A stretch of 64,000 bases of DNA from Micromonospora sp. C31 (GTDB lineage: Bacteria > Actinomycetota > Actinomycetes > Mycobacteriales > Micromonosporaceae). The translations under genes were made by a program, and so were the position numbers. The notes beneath the pieces are model-generated. The model was not told the origin of the DNA and did not search any database. It worked only from the letters and a program-made list of their open reading frames with translations. Below are positions 33,401 through 41,792 of this stretch, one piece after another. The stretch's first letter is position 1, and every line of letters begins with the position of its first letter. The stretch covers positions 62,001-126,000 of the forward strand of contig NZ_JAGPXN010000018.1 in NCBI RefSeq assembly GCF_018070575.1, given 5' to 3'.

Positions 33401-33999
33401 TCCCGGTCACCGACGGGGTGCTCGTCGCGCCGGGCGCCACCGTCCTGCTGCCGCACCCGTGGCATCCGCCGGTCCGCTACCGCCAGGCCGGCGAGCACGT
33501 GCCGGTGCCCGCCGCGCTGCTCTCCGCCGCCGTCGACGGCCTGGTCACCAACCTTCCCGCCACGACCCGCACGGTCGTGGTGTCCCTGGACCCGGTGTCC
33601 GCCGCCGCCAGCCTCGCCGACGTCCGCATCGAACTCGACGGGGTACGGGTGAGCAGCCGGGAGGACGCCCCGGACGTCGACCAGCCGCACCGCATCCTGC
33701 TGACGGTCGACGCGGAGCGGGACGCCGAGGCGATCTCGGTGCAGGTCGTGGCGGGGGACGGCTGGCGGGTCGCCGGTGTGATCGGCACCCCCGACCACGC
33801 CGTCGACACGGACTGCACCGCCGCCCGGCGGGAACTGGCCCGGGTCACCAGGCCCACGGCCCTGCCCGACCGGCCGGCTGCCGCCGTCCGGCCGGCCGCG
33901 CGTACCGCCGCCGCCGGACTTGCCTCGGCGACCGAGCCGGCGGCCCCGGCACCAGCGGCGGCGTTCGTCGCCTTCGACGACGAGGAAACGGAGGCGTGA
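24418..33999 (+). CDS. Giant 3193-residue protein with embedded alpha/beta-hydrolase
   Basis: ATG at 24418 overlaps the stop of the lysozyme-domain gene. The protein is Ala/Leu/Asp/Val-rich, with long stretches of beta-strand-like pattern and no signal peptide. Around residues 980-1240 is an alpha/beta-hydrolase-like domain: nucleophile elbow ILVGHSYLGLVARQ (Ser near 1073), a possible acid in YGSLGDVDG and a possible His in PPTHAVAAL. The region from about 2100 to 2660 contains LGGLGIRVAAARSG, LSIGGYHPRF and GEAYFTLTPSAVMLGGRL, which I associate tentatively with DUF6603-type giant proteins of unknown function. The C-terminal 500 residues are Ala/Pro-rich. It ends in an acidic tail and overlaps the next gene (TGATG). 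It is likely the scaffold or effector core of this locus. Confidence 0.85.
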   Translation: MIKVDGIPAEVEDLGIALGLLAPSSGGVRLVEEFFADPWTRVGRLAADDVQRAALVRAIEGLLPSARPRFAAAGRPDRVTRHVPLLAEGGKGQVYLVVERTGLAASAPLTLGIEAEAEAGPVAGGPAVTARLDLLVASAGAVTPVAASRTHPIRLRARAPLGDTGASVEAAVLLVAPPDEALSRVTVTVRGLPGATEPLVLDPAAGSAQLALLVTALLRHVLAEVGDGVPAPVRLVAANLPGLLGLAPGLVPLPLGDLTDPAAFRSWLAALVAVRTPDGEPGLVGWLDSVAGLLGADPSKRTDLPTDADPLVIPVVAGPPSVDLTVAVRAEPATGASTLVVGARVTYVGDGALDAVVRGDAVLLVVPLTGSAPVTLFERLDVLVAAPAHGGRLFPSPGEPAGAVQVGGLRAGLRYRAAGGAITPLLELRDVTVAIGDDPHHLELVDLTDARSLTSAAQSLLEEAIETGLGPAAGPVAALRRLLGLGTTPGVDLGLLTTAPTRALAAYHRQLRQAPDGWPGLLRDVARLAGTATPVVTGTGTPTDPWRAPLDALAAAPGAPVALDLVLWDSGTAAAPVVELGLALRGGAHVDANLPWRVDVRAALASIPLDGAAGPAWLGGVTATAVFDPPALATDAPVRVSSDGVRLDVAWSLGSPMAVTATVDDLAVTVDGSSHLLGDLTLPPAGPIDPGRPDLGLGIDPAALWGAARGLLARVAESWAGPTARDLLALVGVAGPGTTGPLAGLPPLLPPDPTDLSSLLADPGTALRRWLAGLARDEAARTDDGTPYLVTLLRLVQAALTDRLPALPGQDLPQVDLPVSGGGTEAAPWRVPIHRAGDDEVEVLAWLAPQGPPAQWAIAPLVDRFADVEDDGPQERDAIPVTGADVVAAAAAAGAYLPEIADVLDGVDATHAAAALGALAGVLTEGDGLVPASAALPAEAGWRTGTPVAATHDTLTTAPAALAQLRDEIAARTAAAGDDWAVLLLAPRLAGSRPWADLLADVAPDQVAAVNLGVPGTPPHLVDLGTLPTARWYVVDLADDGTLPAATALAALRHVQDAVRTVRPGVRTILVGHSYLGLVARQVAAAVPAQVLGLITVGTAFDGALLPLDAPAVAEGVRLVGVLAPTGLPTAPLLDAALHLQRRLLDGYAAGEPGAQARPCPLPAAAFARWLGAPVDLRGVPALALYGSLGDVDGSGGAGDLRSALVAALATHTVEEAGPAAPPTHAVAALRLALDLGAPAVGDPDVDVDVRLGLGAVALDPAAPAEPCTAQVRIRVARPDGWLLGGPGTGTPKPARIRALTVRATVRAGTAGPVTDVDVVLHDAALRGESATAVDLADPRSPELLDALVQELDRVAAANGRLARLLNELAALGVVHRAASGRPAAVLADAIAALRTDATGWLAPRLPALVDRAAGLLGLVRDGAAGGGTWRRHLAGSPVELVLQAQPWRLTARTTGTGLRLGHGATLTGSSTVALADPTPQVRAALAVGGVTLTRADGAAALAAPWLPEPVRLSPAGPDLPARLAPLLPRLLVGGALGVLLEQLTGDDLRLASLDGLLTDPAAWLRHTFAGTPGAPPQAAPLAGLLRLAAAPLGLAADPAHALTLPGGVTVDLLDVGTSEEQALRLVVGTDSPIVLWTDDAGPATLDLALRLDVDGARQVQPGGELILHLPLPGDWGALDLRLAADAAGLSVAVAPAALGATVTLLPAVSGLDALVEAAGARLLPEVLDRLVEGVGARSPRPAALDDALTVAAALGVYDPAAAPHGFAARTGALADLARDLAAGTLAGAGAVAAPAVVALLRRVLGAAQVPQPATPGEVVVQVGVLGGTVELRTDLAASPPALRLSVRDVTAGAVTADVVVGYAHPHVTAQLAARAYVDTGLGVTLRARLSAQATAAGLAVRLGLLGSDDAGTGELDVQLAPAVRLPGPAELTQLAQRLVVPMAGTLALRAAEPWLRRPLWPGGRTAAQILTGAGVAVDTPDGMRMVADLPTPVGLLRGALDTVAGVPVPVPGGLALSVLTDGVRYGVVLRGELALPTGDTAVHLRFGLPDSVDAGWGQAGRGVGVLLLDLTDPAAPQLRPVLRLGGLGIRVAAARSGKALVETGGFRLGAVAAHVRADLALTGTAALGRPAVVDGAVMLDGLGFPMAPGGGGSNPVAASLLQTGGGGDATPANPPLDVLVARGGGRWLVLFGGKTEARFEINRSYGPLHIAELALLYKAATSGPGKVGVSVDGGVSVAGLTLDVDDLSLLVPLRNPTDLSAWEVDLAGLSVSFSSPGVSVAGGLVKVTGANGVQYDGMLSVDLAGRGLTAVGSYARPRDDLGDYTSLFVFLSAGFPLGGPPYLYVLGLAGGAGYNRRLMVPRDPQGVPAFPLVKAIDDGGFGGSGGPMGALARMSKDIPPARGAFWLAAGVKFSTFQLLHTTALAYVSADRGLEVGLLGLMRMALPDTQSAVVNLELALAARYSTVDKVLSVRAALTRNSWLLSRDCQVTGGFAFVVWFDRPEVLLSIGGYHPRFNKPAHYPDVPRVGFHWSVGGGVVVKGEAYFTLTPSAVMLGGRLEASYDRSPVRVWFIAALDVFLRWDPLTYDITASVSVGARFTIKVCFFACVRIKVSVSLGARVRIQGPPLHGTVTVDLAIASVTVRFGRAQPQPFLDWNQVSVKYLGGGDAARPATSGTVTAGTLPPAVGSRPDGTAERPWSVAPEFAVRVESLMPLYAWRLAGSGRADDHTDGREVDVVPAGSKMGRTRAILVVTVEQRVGANWPSVPAAQLQSLRLSTATAGFPGGLWDSALAGTAQGGVTPTMVRALSSVGLAAPITVSEATGALPDVALATMIEEETQRHLPLSVPGAAAPAPSVLRLRGATAPAGTAATSTRRAAAAPAGPRLRATVSADQHRGAARAGLRAAARAHPGQDSGAALPVGGTQVWDTSGAGGLRLRLDEASASLRLVTFTGTGAPLSDGPARSGARVPADAARAVVTPAPGAAAGWAADTPLVPVTDGVLVAPGATVLLPHPWHPPVRYRQAGEHVPVPAALLSAAVDGLVTNLPATTRTVVVSLDPVSAAASLADVRIELDGVRVSSREDAPDVDQPHRILLTVDAERDAEAISVQVVAGDGWRVAGVIGTPDHAVDTDCTAARRELARVTRPTALPDRPAAAVRPAARTAAAGLASATEPAAPAPAAAFVAFDDEETEA

Positions 34000-35285
34000 T
34001 GACGGAGACCCCCGTCGCGCCGGGCTCGATCCGGCTGCACGACACGGTGACGCCGTCGCTCACCGCCGGCATCTACCGGTTCACGAGCAGGCTGGAGGTG
34101 ACGGAACGGGGCGCCGCGAAGGCCGCGCCGCCCGCGCACGTCACCCACGTGCAGGTCGGCGCGCCGCGGCTCGCCCTCGATGCCAGCGAGGTCGCCGGGC
34201 AGCACCCGCCCCGGGACGCGGTGGGCGCGTTCGGCGACCGCCTGCCGCACGTGGTGCTGGGCCGACGCGCCCTGCCGTGGGAGCGGCGGCTCGGCGACGG
34301 CACCCCCTGGCTGGCGCTGCTGGTCGTCCGGGCCGACGAGGCGAGCCTTACCACCGGGATGCTGCGCTCCGTCGTCGGCGAGGCGGTGTTCACCCGCCTC
34401 AACGGCATCGAGCCGGTCGACGGCAACCGGACCGTCGTCGGACTGCGGGCCAAGGACCTGGCCACGTTCCGGGCGCTGCTGCCCAGTCGCACCGACGTCC
34501 GGCTGCTCACCCACGTCCGCCAGGTCAACGTCGCCGACACCGCGCTGGCCGGCAGCGACGACGACGGCTGGTTCGCCGTGGTCACCGCCAACCGGCTGCC
34601 GCTGGGCGGGGCCACGCCCACGCCGTACACGGCCTGCCTGGTGTCGCTGGAGGCCCGTGACGAGGTCTGGGCGGCGGACCTGGCCAGCGTGCCCACGCTG
34701 CTGGTGCTGGCGTCCTGGCCGTTCGTGACCGGCTCCGCCGGCGGCACCTTCGAACACGTCGCCGCACACCTCGACCTCGACGCGTTCGGCGCCCCGCCGG
34801 ACGGGCAGCCCCCGCTGGTGGACGCCGCCGGGGCGCTCGCGCTGACCGCCACCCGCCGCGACGGCACACCGGCCACCACGGGCTACCGTCCACCGCTGCT
34901 CGGTGCGGTGCCCGACCCGCTGCCCGCGGGGCCGGGCGACGCGACCGGCGACGCCGCGTTCGAGCTGGGCCGGCTCCTCGCCGCCGCCGACGGCCGGTTC
35001 ATCCGCGAGGTGGTGGCCTGGCACCGGGCCGCCGACGACGCGGCCCGCGCCGGCAGCGCGGCGAGCCTCCGCGAGGACAGCGTCCGTTCGTACGCCGCCT
35101 CCGGCAGCCTGCCGCACCGCGCGGTGGCCACCGCCGACGCCGCCGACCAACCCCTCGCAGCCCTCGGCGAGACGTTCGCGCGGCGGCTGCTGTCCCGCAC
35201 CGTCCGCGCCGACCTGTGGCAGACACACCCGGGCGGCGCCAGGGTCGTCGGGCGCGAGCCGCGCCCGGAAGGAGAACCGTCGTGA
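33999..35285 (+). CDS. Conserved-looking 428-residue protein of the giant-protein locus
   Basis: ATG at 33999 overlaps the stop of the giant gene by one base. The N-terminus reads SIRLHDTVTPSLTAGIYRF, a beta-sandwich-like opening. The middle contains RRALPWERRLGDGTPWLALL and VRLLTHVRQVNVADT, and the C-terminal third is alpha-helical and rich in Ala and charged residues. No signal peptide, membrane segment or catalytic motif is evident. Its stop overlaps the next start (GTGA), so it is produced with its neighbours. I do not recognise a characterised homologue; a structural or adaptor role is an inference from operon position. Confidence 0.8.
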   Translation: MTETPVAPGSIRLHDTVTPSLTAGIYRFTSRLEVTERGAAKAAPPAHVTHVQVGAPRLALDASEVAGQHPPRDAVGAFGDRLPHVVLGRRALPWERRLGDGTPWLALLVVRADEASLTTGMLRSVVGEAVFTRLNGIEPVDGNRTVVGLRAKDLATFRALLPSRTDVRLLTHVRQVNVADTALAGSDDDGWFAVVTANRLPLGGATPTPYTACLVSLEARDEVWAADLASVPTLLVLASWPFVTGSAGGTFEHVAAHLDLDAFGAPPDGQPPLVDAAGALALTATRRDGTPATTGYRPPLLGAVPDPLPAGPGDATGDAAFELGRLLAAADGRFIREVVAWHRAADDAARAGSAASLREDSVRSYAASGSLPHRAVATADAADQPLAALGETFARRLLSRTVRADLWQTHPGGARVVGREPRPEGEPS

Positions 35286-36355
35286 CGACCCACCTGTCCG
35301 CCGGCGGCCGGCTGCTCGCCGAGCGGCTCGGCGCGCTGGTCGGCCCGCCCGCCGACGCCGACGAGGGGCCCGAGCCGCGGGTCCGCGCCCTGGCCGGCGG
35401 AGCGCGCGTGCTGGCCGGCGGAGCGCGCGTGCTGGCCGGCGGAGCGCGCGTGCTGGCCGGGACCGCCGAGCCGGCCGTGGCGGCGACCGCCGGTGTGCCG
35501 CCGCTGCCGCCGTACGTCGAGCACGTGCTGGCCCGCTGGAGCCTGCTGCACGACCTGCCGTTCCGCTATCTCGTGCCCGACGCCCGCCTGCTGCCGCCGG
35601 AGTCCATCCGGTTCTTCCGCCTGGACGGTGGCTGGCTCGATCGACTGCGGGCGGGGGCGCTGGCCGTCGGCGGTGACGGCAGCCGGGAACGCGCCGGCAC
35701 CCGTACGCTGCTGCCGCAGGTCACCGCCGCGGTGACCGAGCAGCTGCCGCTGGTGCGGGAGGTGCAGCGCGCCCGCATGTCGATCCCGGTCGCCGCCGAC
35801 CTGCTCGCCGAGGCCCGGGCCACGGGGCAACTCACCGCCGAGGCGGCCGGGCCGGTCCCGGTCACCGGGTTCCTGCTCCGCTCGTCTCTGGTCAGCGGTT
35901 GGCCCGGCATGGAGGTACGGGCCTGGAGCAGTGACGACCCCGCCGTGGTACGACCGGGCGTCGACCCGGACGAGCTGGCCCGTACCCGACCCGACCTGGT
36001 GGTGGAGCTGCTGCGCCTGGAGCGGCTGTCGCCGTCGGTACTGGTGGCGTTGTTCCGCGGCGCCCCTCGACTGGTGTGGCTGGAGGAACCGCCGCAGAGC
36101 GTGCAGTTCGGCCTGGAATCCGACGGGACGGGCTGGCGGGCGCCGATCCGCGACGGCGCGGGACCGGACCTGGGCAGCGTCCCGGTTCCGATGCGCCCCG
36201 GCCCGGTGCCCGGCGTCGTCGACGTCGCCGGCCTGGCCAGGAACCTCGACCAGGCACGCCCCCTGCCCCAGTCGCGTGGCGGCGCAGCCGTGGCCCTGTC
36301 CCTGCTCCAGGCGCCGTCGCGGCAGCGGTTCGGCGCCTCCACCCCGCCGGCCTGA
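35282..36355 (+). CDS. 357-residue protein with a 7-residue repeat near its N-terminus
   Basis: GTG at 35282 overlaps the previous stop and follows GGAAGGAGAACC. Residues about 37-57 are three perfect copies of LAGGARV, encoded by an exact 21-bp tandem repeat. The body includes WSLLHDLPFRYLVPDARLLP, ESIRFFRLDGGWLDRLRAGA and TGFLLRSSLVSGWPGMEVRA. It lacks signal peptide, membrane helices and known motifs. The Pro/Ser/Gly-rich C-terminus looks flexible. It is followed by a 63-bp gap before the 1133-residue gene. Function unknown. Confidence 0.8.
   Translation: MTTHLSAGGRLLAERLGALVGPPADADEGPEPRVRALAGGARVLAGGARVLAGGARVLAGTAEPAVAATAGVPPLPPYVEHVLARWSLLHDLPFRYLVPDARLLPPESIRFFRLDGGWLDRLRAGALAVGGDGSRERAGTRTLLPQVTAAVTEQLPLVREVQRARMSIPVAADLLAEARATGQLTAEAAGPVPVTGFLLRSSLVSGWPGMEVRAWSSDDPAVVRPGVDPDELARTRPDLVVELLRLERLSPSVLVALFRGAPRLVWLEEPPQSVQFGLESDGTGWRAPIRDGAGPDLGSVPVPMRPGPVPGVVDVAGLARNLDQARPLPQSRGGAAVALSLLQAPSRQRFGASTPPA
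35390..35460 (+). repeat. 21-bp tandem repeat, three perfect copies plus 8 bp
   Basis: Copies start at 35390, 35411 and 35432 (unit ctggccggcggagcgcgcg plus tg), with a partial fourth. It is in frame and encodes LAGGARV three times, so copy-number change would alter length without breaking the gene. Confidence 0.9.
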
Positions 36356-36418
36356 TCCTCGGCGCCACCGCCGGCCCGAACGCCGTCGGGCCCGCCTCGA
36401 ACAAGGGAGCTCTCTTCC

Positions 36419-39400
36419 GTGACAACTGTCCTCGTCCCGGTCGCGCTCGACGTCCTGGTCCTGCGGGAGCCCGGCGCCGCGTCCGACTGGGCGCGTACGG
36501 CGCTGACCCGGCCCGCCCCGCCGGCCAGCGGCCGGGTGCAGCAGGACGTGCTGCCCGAACCGTTCAGCGCGCGGGAGAACGCCCGCCCGCCCGGCGCGCA
36601 CCTGCACTGGGGGCTGCCCGACGGGTTGACCCGCGGCACCGCCGACGAGACCGGCGCCACCACGTTCCCGCCCGTGCCCGACCGGTGGCTGGTCGTGCGG
36701 ATTTCCGGCCCGGCGACGCCCGGTCCGCGAGCGGTCGAGGCGTGGCTGCTGCCCTACGCGGGCGCGATCGACGCGGTGCGGGTGGACCGGGCGTTGACCG
36801 GCCCCACCCTGCCGCCTGCCGGAGCCGCGCCGAGGTCGCCGCTGACCGCGCTCGGCCACGGCGACCTCGGCTGGGCCGGCTACTACGACAACGTGACCCA
36901 CCGGTTCGCCCTGCACGACGAGCTGACCGGGGTGACCGGGCCGGTGGCGTACCTGGTGCTCGGCTGGTACACCGATCCCACCCGCGACCCCCTGCACGTC
37001 ACCCAGGAGACGGTGTACACCCAGCGGATGGAGGATCTGGGCTGGGAGGTCCACCCGCCGCGCCGCTCCGACCAGCCGGTGCCGGACCGGTCGGTCTACC
37101 ACGCGGCGGCGGTGTCCATCGGGTGGCCGCAGCCGAACTGGCCCGGCGACGGCGGCCTGCTCGGTCGGGAGAGCGACTACCGCCCGGAGCCGGACACGGT
37201 GGCGGTGGCGTTGGGGGAGACCCTCGCCGAGGCCCTCGCGGCAGTCGCCGCCGAACCGGACGATCCGGCCGACGCGGCCCGCCTGGTCGAGGCGCTGCTG
37301 CAGGGCGCGCTGTCCGACGTCACCAGCGCCGACGGTCCCGCCCGGCTGGAGGCATCCCTGCACCAGAGCCGGTTCGGCTCGGCCCCGGCGGCGGCGGGCA
37401 ACGAGTACATCTGGCAGCCGGCGACCGGCTCGGGCGGCGCTGCCGGCGGCGGGTCGTTCGTACAGGTGGAACGGACCCGGCCGCGGGTCTGGCACGCGCT
37501 GGAGCCGGCGCTGGTGGTGGCCGGCGGCGGGCGCAGCCCGAAGCACGGCGCGGACGGCCGCTACTCCGCGGTGGGCAACCTGCTGTGCCGGGTGGACGGG
37601 CAGACCGTGCGCGGCTTCGGCGTGGCCGGCGGCGACGCCGGCCGGGGCGCGGCGGTGCTGCCGAGCAGTCCGCTCGCCGGGCTGCTGCCCCAGTACGGCG
37701 TGCCGGCGGTGGCTGCGGACCTGCTCGTCGAGCTGGCCAGCATCGACCCGGGATCGGCCCCCGACCTGGCGCTGGCCACCGACACCCAGCCGTCGCCGGT
37801 GGCCGCCGCGCGGGCCGCGTGGTGGGCGCTGTTCGACCCGGGCACCGGGGACCCGACGCGCCCACCGGCGGGCGCCGCGGTCGACGGCCAGTTGCCCAGC
37901 CCCGTGGGGGTCACCCCGCCGAGCCGGCCGTGGAACCCGCTGCTGCTGGAGTGGTCGGCAACCTACCTGCCGTCCCCGCGCGGAGCGCACGACTGGCCCC
38001 TGGGCGAGGTCGACTTCGAGCTGCCGGCCGCGGTGAGCGAGCCGGCGCCGGAGACGGGCCGTACGCTGCGTGGGCGGGTGATGCTGTCGGCGTCGGCGTC
38101 GACCCTGTTCGACGGCACGGTCGACGCGCAGGACGCCGAACGGGACCTGCTCTCCGGCGAACTCGTCGGGATCGCCGAGCAGCTGCGCAACGACGCCACC
38201 GGGCTGGTGGTGGACGCCCCCGACGCCCCTGACGCCGCGCAGCCGCCGCCGACTCCCCGCGCCGCCGACTTCGTGGCCCTGCGGGCCGGGTTCCTGCGCC
38301 TGGACCGGGCCCGCCTGGTCGACGGCTACGGCCGTTTCCTGGAGGTGCTCGGCCCGGGGGCGGCGACACCCGCGCCGGTGGCGCACGGGGTGACGCTCGC
38401 CGTGCCGGGCCACCCGGACCTGGCCGCCCTGCGACCGCGGTTCACCGCCCCGGCCCGGGTGCTGCTGCGCTTCGCCGACGCGCTCGGCGCGGCACGCGAC
38501 GCGGACGCGGGCGTCAGCCCGGTGTGCGGTTACCTGGTGCCGTCGTCGGTGGACCGCACGCTGGAGTTCTTCGACGACAGGGGCAGCGGCTACGGGCGGC
38601 TGCGCCCCGACCCGCAGACGGTGACGGCGTGGGAGGAGGACCCGGGTCGCCCGGCGACCCTGGGCGCGCCGCCCAGCCGGTTCCTGCCGAACCCGCTGCT
38701 GGCCCGGTTCGCCGACCGCATGCTGGCCGCCGACCACGCGCTGGCCACCGCCCGGGCGGGCGGACACCCGGCCGGCGTGGCGCAGAGCGCGTTGGAGTCG
38801 CTGCTGCGGGTGCTGGACACGACCCGGTGGACGGTGGACGTGACCGGCCGGGCCGGTGACGAGCACCTGGCGCTGCTGCTCGGCCGGCCGGTCGCGGTGG
38901 TGCGGGCCTACCTGAAGGTGGAGGTGGAGGATCCGCGGCAGCCCCCGGAGAACGCGCGCACCGGCGTCCCGGTGCGGCTGGGCACGCTGTCGCGCGCGCA
39001 GGACGGGCTGCTGGCGTACTGCGTCGGTGACGACATGGACCGGCTGCACATCGTGGACCCGGCGGTGGCACTGCTCGCGCCGGGGCTACCCGACGTGGGC
39101 GGAGCGGCCGCGCTGCCCGGCGCCGACCCGATCACCTCGCCGTACGTGGACACCTCCGGGGTGTTCACGGTCAACCCGGGGGTGCCGGTGCCGCTGACCC
39201 TGCTGATGGTGCCCGGCTCCGACGTGCACGTCACCGCGGGGCTGGTGCCGCAGAAGTCGGTGGGGCTGCTGCGGGAGTGGACGTCCTCGGCGCTGTCCCG
39301 GCTGTCGCCCGCCCTGCGCTACGGCCCGGTCCTGCACGACCTGGAGACGACCCGTCTGCCGCTGCCGCAGGACGTGCGCGGCTCGTGGCACTGGCACCGG

Positions 39401-39820
39401 CGCGCCGAGCCGGGCACGTGGCGGACGGACGTGGTGGTGCCGAGCACCCCGGACGCGCTGCTGCCGAACGAGCCGTCGTCGGCGAGCGAGGGCTGGCTGC
39501 AGGTGGCACTGGTCGCCGACACCGAGTACCACGATGCGGCCGTGCCGGTCCGGGTGAGCTGCCTGCGCACGTCGGGTGGCACGACCGTCGCCGTCGGCGG
39601 GCACAACGGCGACGGCAGCCACTTCCTCATCCCGGTGCCGGAGGCGATCGAGCTGATGGGCAGCGGCCGGTTCACGTTCTTCGTGCAGGAGCCCGGCACG
39701 CAGCGTACGACCATCCGGGTGGTGCGGCCCAAGCGCGGCCGGCCCTACCTGCGCACGATCGCGGACGACGAGTCGCCGAACAACCTGGACAGCCTGCCGG
39801 AGTGTGACCACGTCCGGTGA
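36419..39820 (+). CDS. 1133-residue protein, last gene of the giant-protein locus
   Basis: GTG at 36419 lies about 11 nt after AAGGGAGC. The N-terminal part has the distinctive strings RPPGAHLHWGLPDGLTRG and FPPVPDRWLVVRI, then GHGDLGWAGYYDNVTHRFAL and YLVLGWYTDP, which I recall only from uncharacterised large bacterial proteins. The middle is beta-rich; residues about 840-930 include VCGYLVPSSVDRTLEFFDD. The C-terminus ends with a small domain (RVVRPKRGRPYLRTIADD, then NNLDSLPEC) that resembles short DUF3892-like modules; this match is tentative. No signal peptide. It probably acts with the giant protein. Confidence 0.8.
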   Translation: MTTVLVPVALDVLVLREPGAASDWARTALTRPAPPASGRVQQDVLPEPFSARENARPPGAHLHWGLPDGLTRGTADETGATTFPPVPDRWLVVRISGPATPGPRAVEAWLLPYAGAIDAVRVDRALTGPTLPPAGAAPRSPLTALGHGDLGWAGYYDNVTHRFALHDELTGVTGPVAYLVLGWYTDPTRDPLHVTQETVYTQRMEDLGWEVHPPRRSDQPVPDRSVYHAAAVSIGWPQPNWPGDGGLLGRESDYRPEPDTVAVALGETLAEALAAVAAEPDDPADAARLVEALLQGALSDVTSADGPARLEASLHQSRFGSAPAAAGNEYIWQPATGSGGAAGGGSFVQVERTRPRVWHALEPALVVAGGGRSPKHGADGRYSAVGNLLCRVDGQTVRGFGVAGGDAGRGAAVLPSSPLAGLLPQYGVPAVAADLLVELASIDPGSAPDLALATDTQPSPVAAARAAWWALFDPGTGDPTRPPAGAAVDGQLPSPVGVTPPSRPWNPLLLEWSATYLPSPRGAHDWPLGEVDFELPAAVSEPAPETGRTLRGRVMLSASASTLFDGTVDAQDAERDLLSGELVGIAEQLRNDATGLVVDAPDAPDAAQPPPTPRAADFVALRAGFLRLDRARLVDGYGRFLEVLGPGAATPAPVAHGVTLAVPGHPDLAALRPRFTAPARVLLRFADALGAARDADAGVSPVCGYLVPSSVDRTLEFFDDRGSGYGRLRPDPQTVTAWEEDPGRPATLGAPPSRFLPNPLLARFADRMLAADHALATARAGGHPAGVAQSALESLLRVLDTTRWTVDVTGRAGDEHLALLLGRPVAVVRAYLKVEVEDPRQPPENARTGVPVRLGTLSRAQDGLLAYCVGDDMDRLHIVDPAVALLAPGLPDVGGAAALPGADPITSPYVDTSGVFTVNPGVPVPLTLLMVPGSDVHVTAGLVPQKSVGLLREWTSSALSRLSPALRYGPVLHDLETTRLPLPQDVRGSWHWHRRAEPGTWRTDVVVPSTPDALLPNEPSSASEGWLQVALVADTEYHDAAVPVRVSCLRTSGGTTVAVGGHNGDGSHFLIPVPEAIELMGSGRFTFFVQEPGTQRTTIRVVRPKRGRPYLRTIADDESPNNLDSLPECDHVR

Positions 39821-39871
39821 GGCGCCGCGCGACGGTGTCGACGCCGGCGGGGCGGTCGGCGCCGACCCGGT

Positions 39872-39923
39872 CGGCCGGCGCGACAGACCCGCGACGCGGC
39901 GTTGGCGTCCGTCGCGCCGGCCG
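39872..39923. terminator. Possible bidirectional terminator, 13-bp stem
   Basis: CGGCCGGCGCGAC at 39872-39884 pairs perfectly with 39911-39923 across a 26-nt loop. It lies between the convergent ends of the 1133-residue gene and the histidine kinase gene. There is no T-run, as is usual in this GC range. Confidence 0.4.
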
Positions 39924-39966
39924 GTCCGGCGTGACCGCCGGTGCGGCGGGCCGGTCGGCGGGAGGC

Positions 39967-41568
<1,602 letters not shown>

Positions 41569-41571
41569 GGC

Positions 41572-41587
41572 CTGCACCTTAGTGCAG
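41572..41587. promoter_or_regulatory. Palindrome CTGCAC-N4-GTGCAG over the kinase promoter
   Basis: Perfect 6-bp arms with a 4-bp spacer sit just upstream of the histidine kinase start. The minus-strand sequence across the spacer reads TAAGGT, a possible -10 box, so a regulator bound here would block transcription. Inference from position. Confidence 0.4.
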
Positions 41588-41792
41588 TCGGCGGCGTGGC
41601 AGCGCGGTGCGCGGCGCAGGGTGCGCTTGCCGGCGCGTGGTACCAGTGGCGTGTGTCCGTGACCGACCATGCCGCCACCCGCCGCGACCTCCGGGGGCCG
41701 GGAGCCGCCGTCGCGCCGACTGCCGCGCCGGCGCATGACCACCATGACCACCGGAGGCGGCCCCACCGTCCGCAGGGCGGGGAGGTGAACGC

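Noticed and set aside
34883..39049. 1388-codon minus-strand open frame
   Set aside because: Same antisense effect, crossing three plus-strand genes with good starts and ribosome sites.
20379..39820. Contractile injection system or prophage tail module
   Set aside because: The lysozyme- and M15-type domains fit, but no sheath, tube, baseplate, tape-measure, terminase or capsid protein is present.
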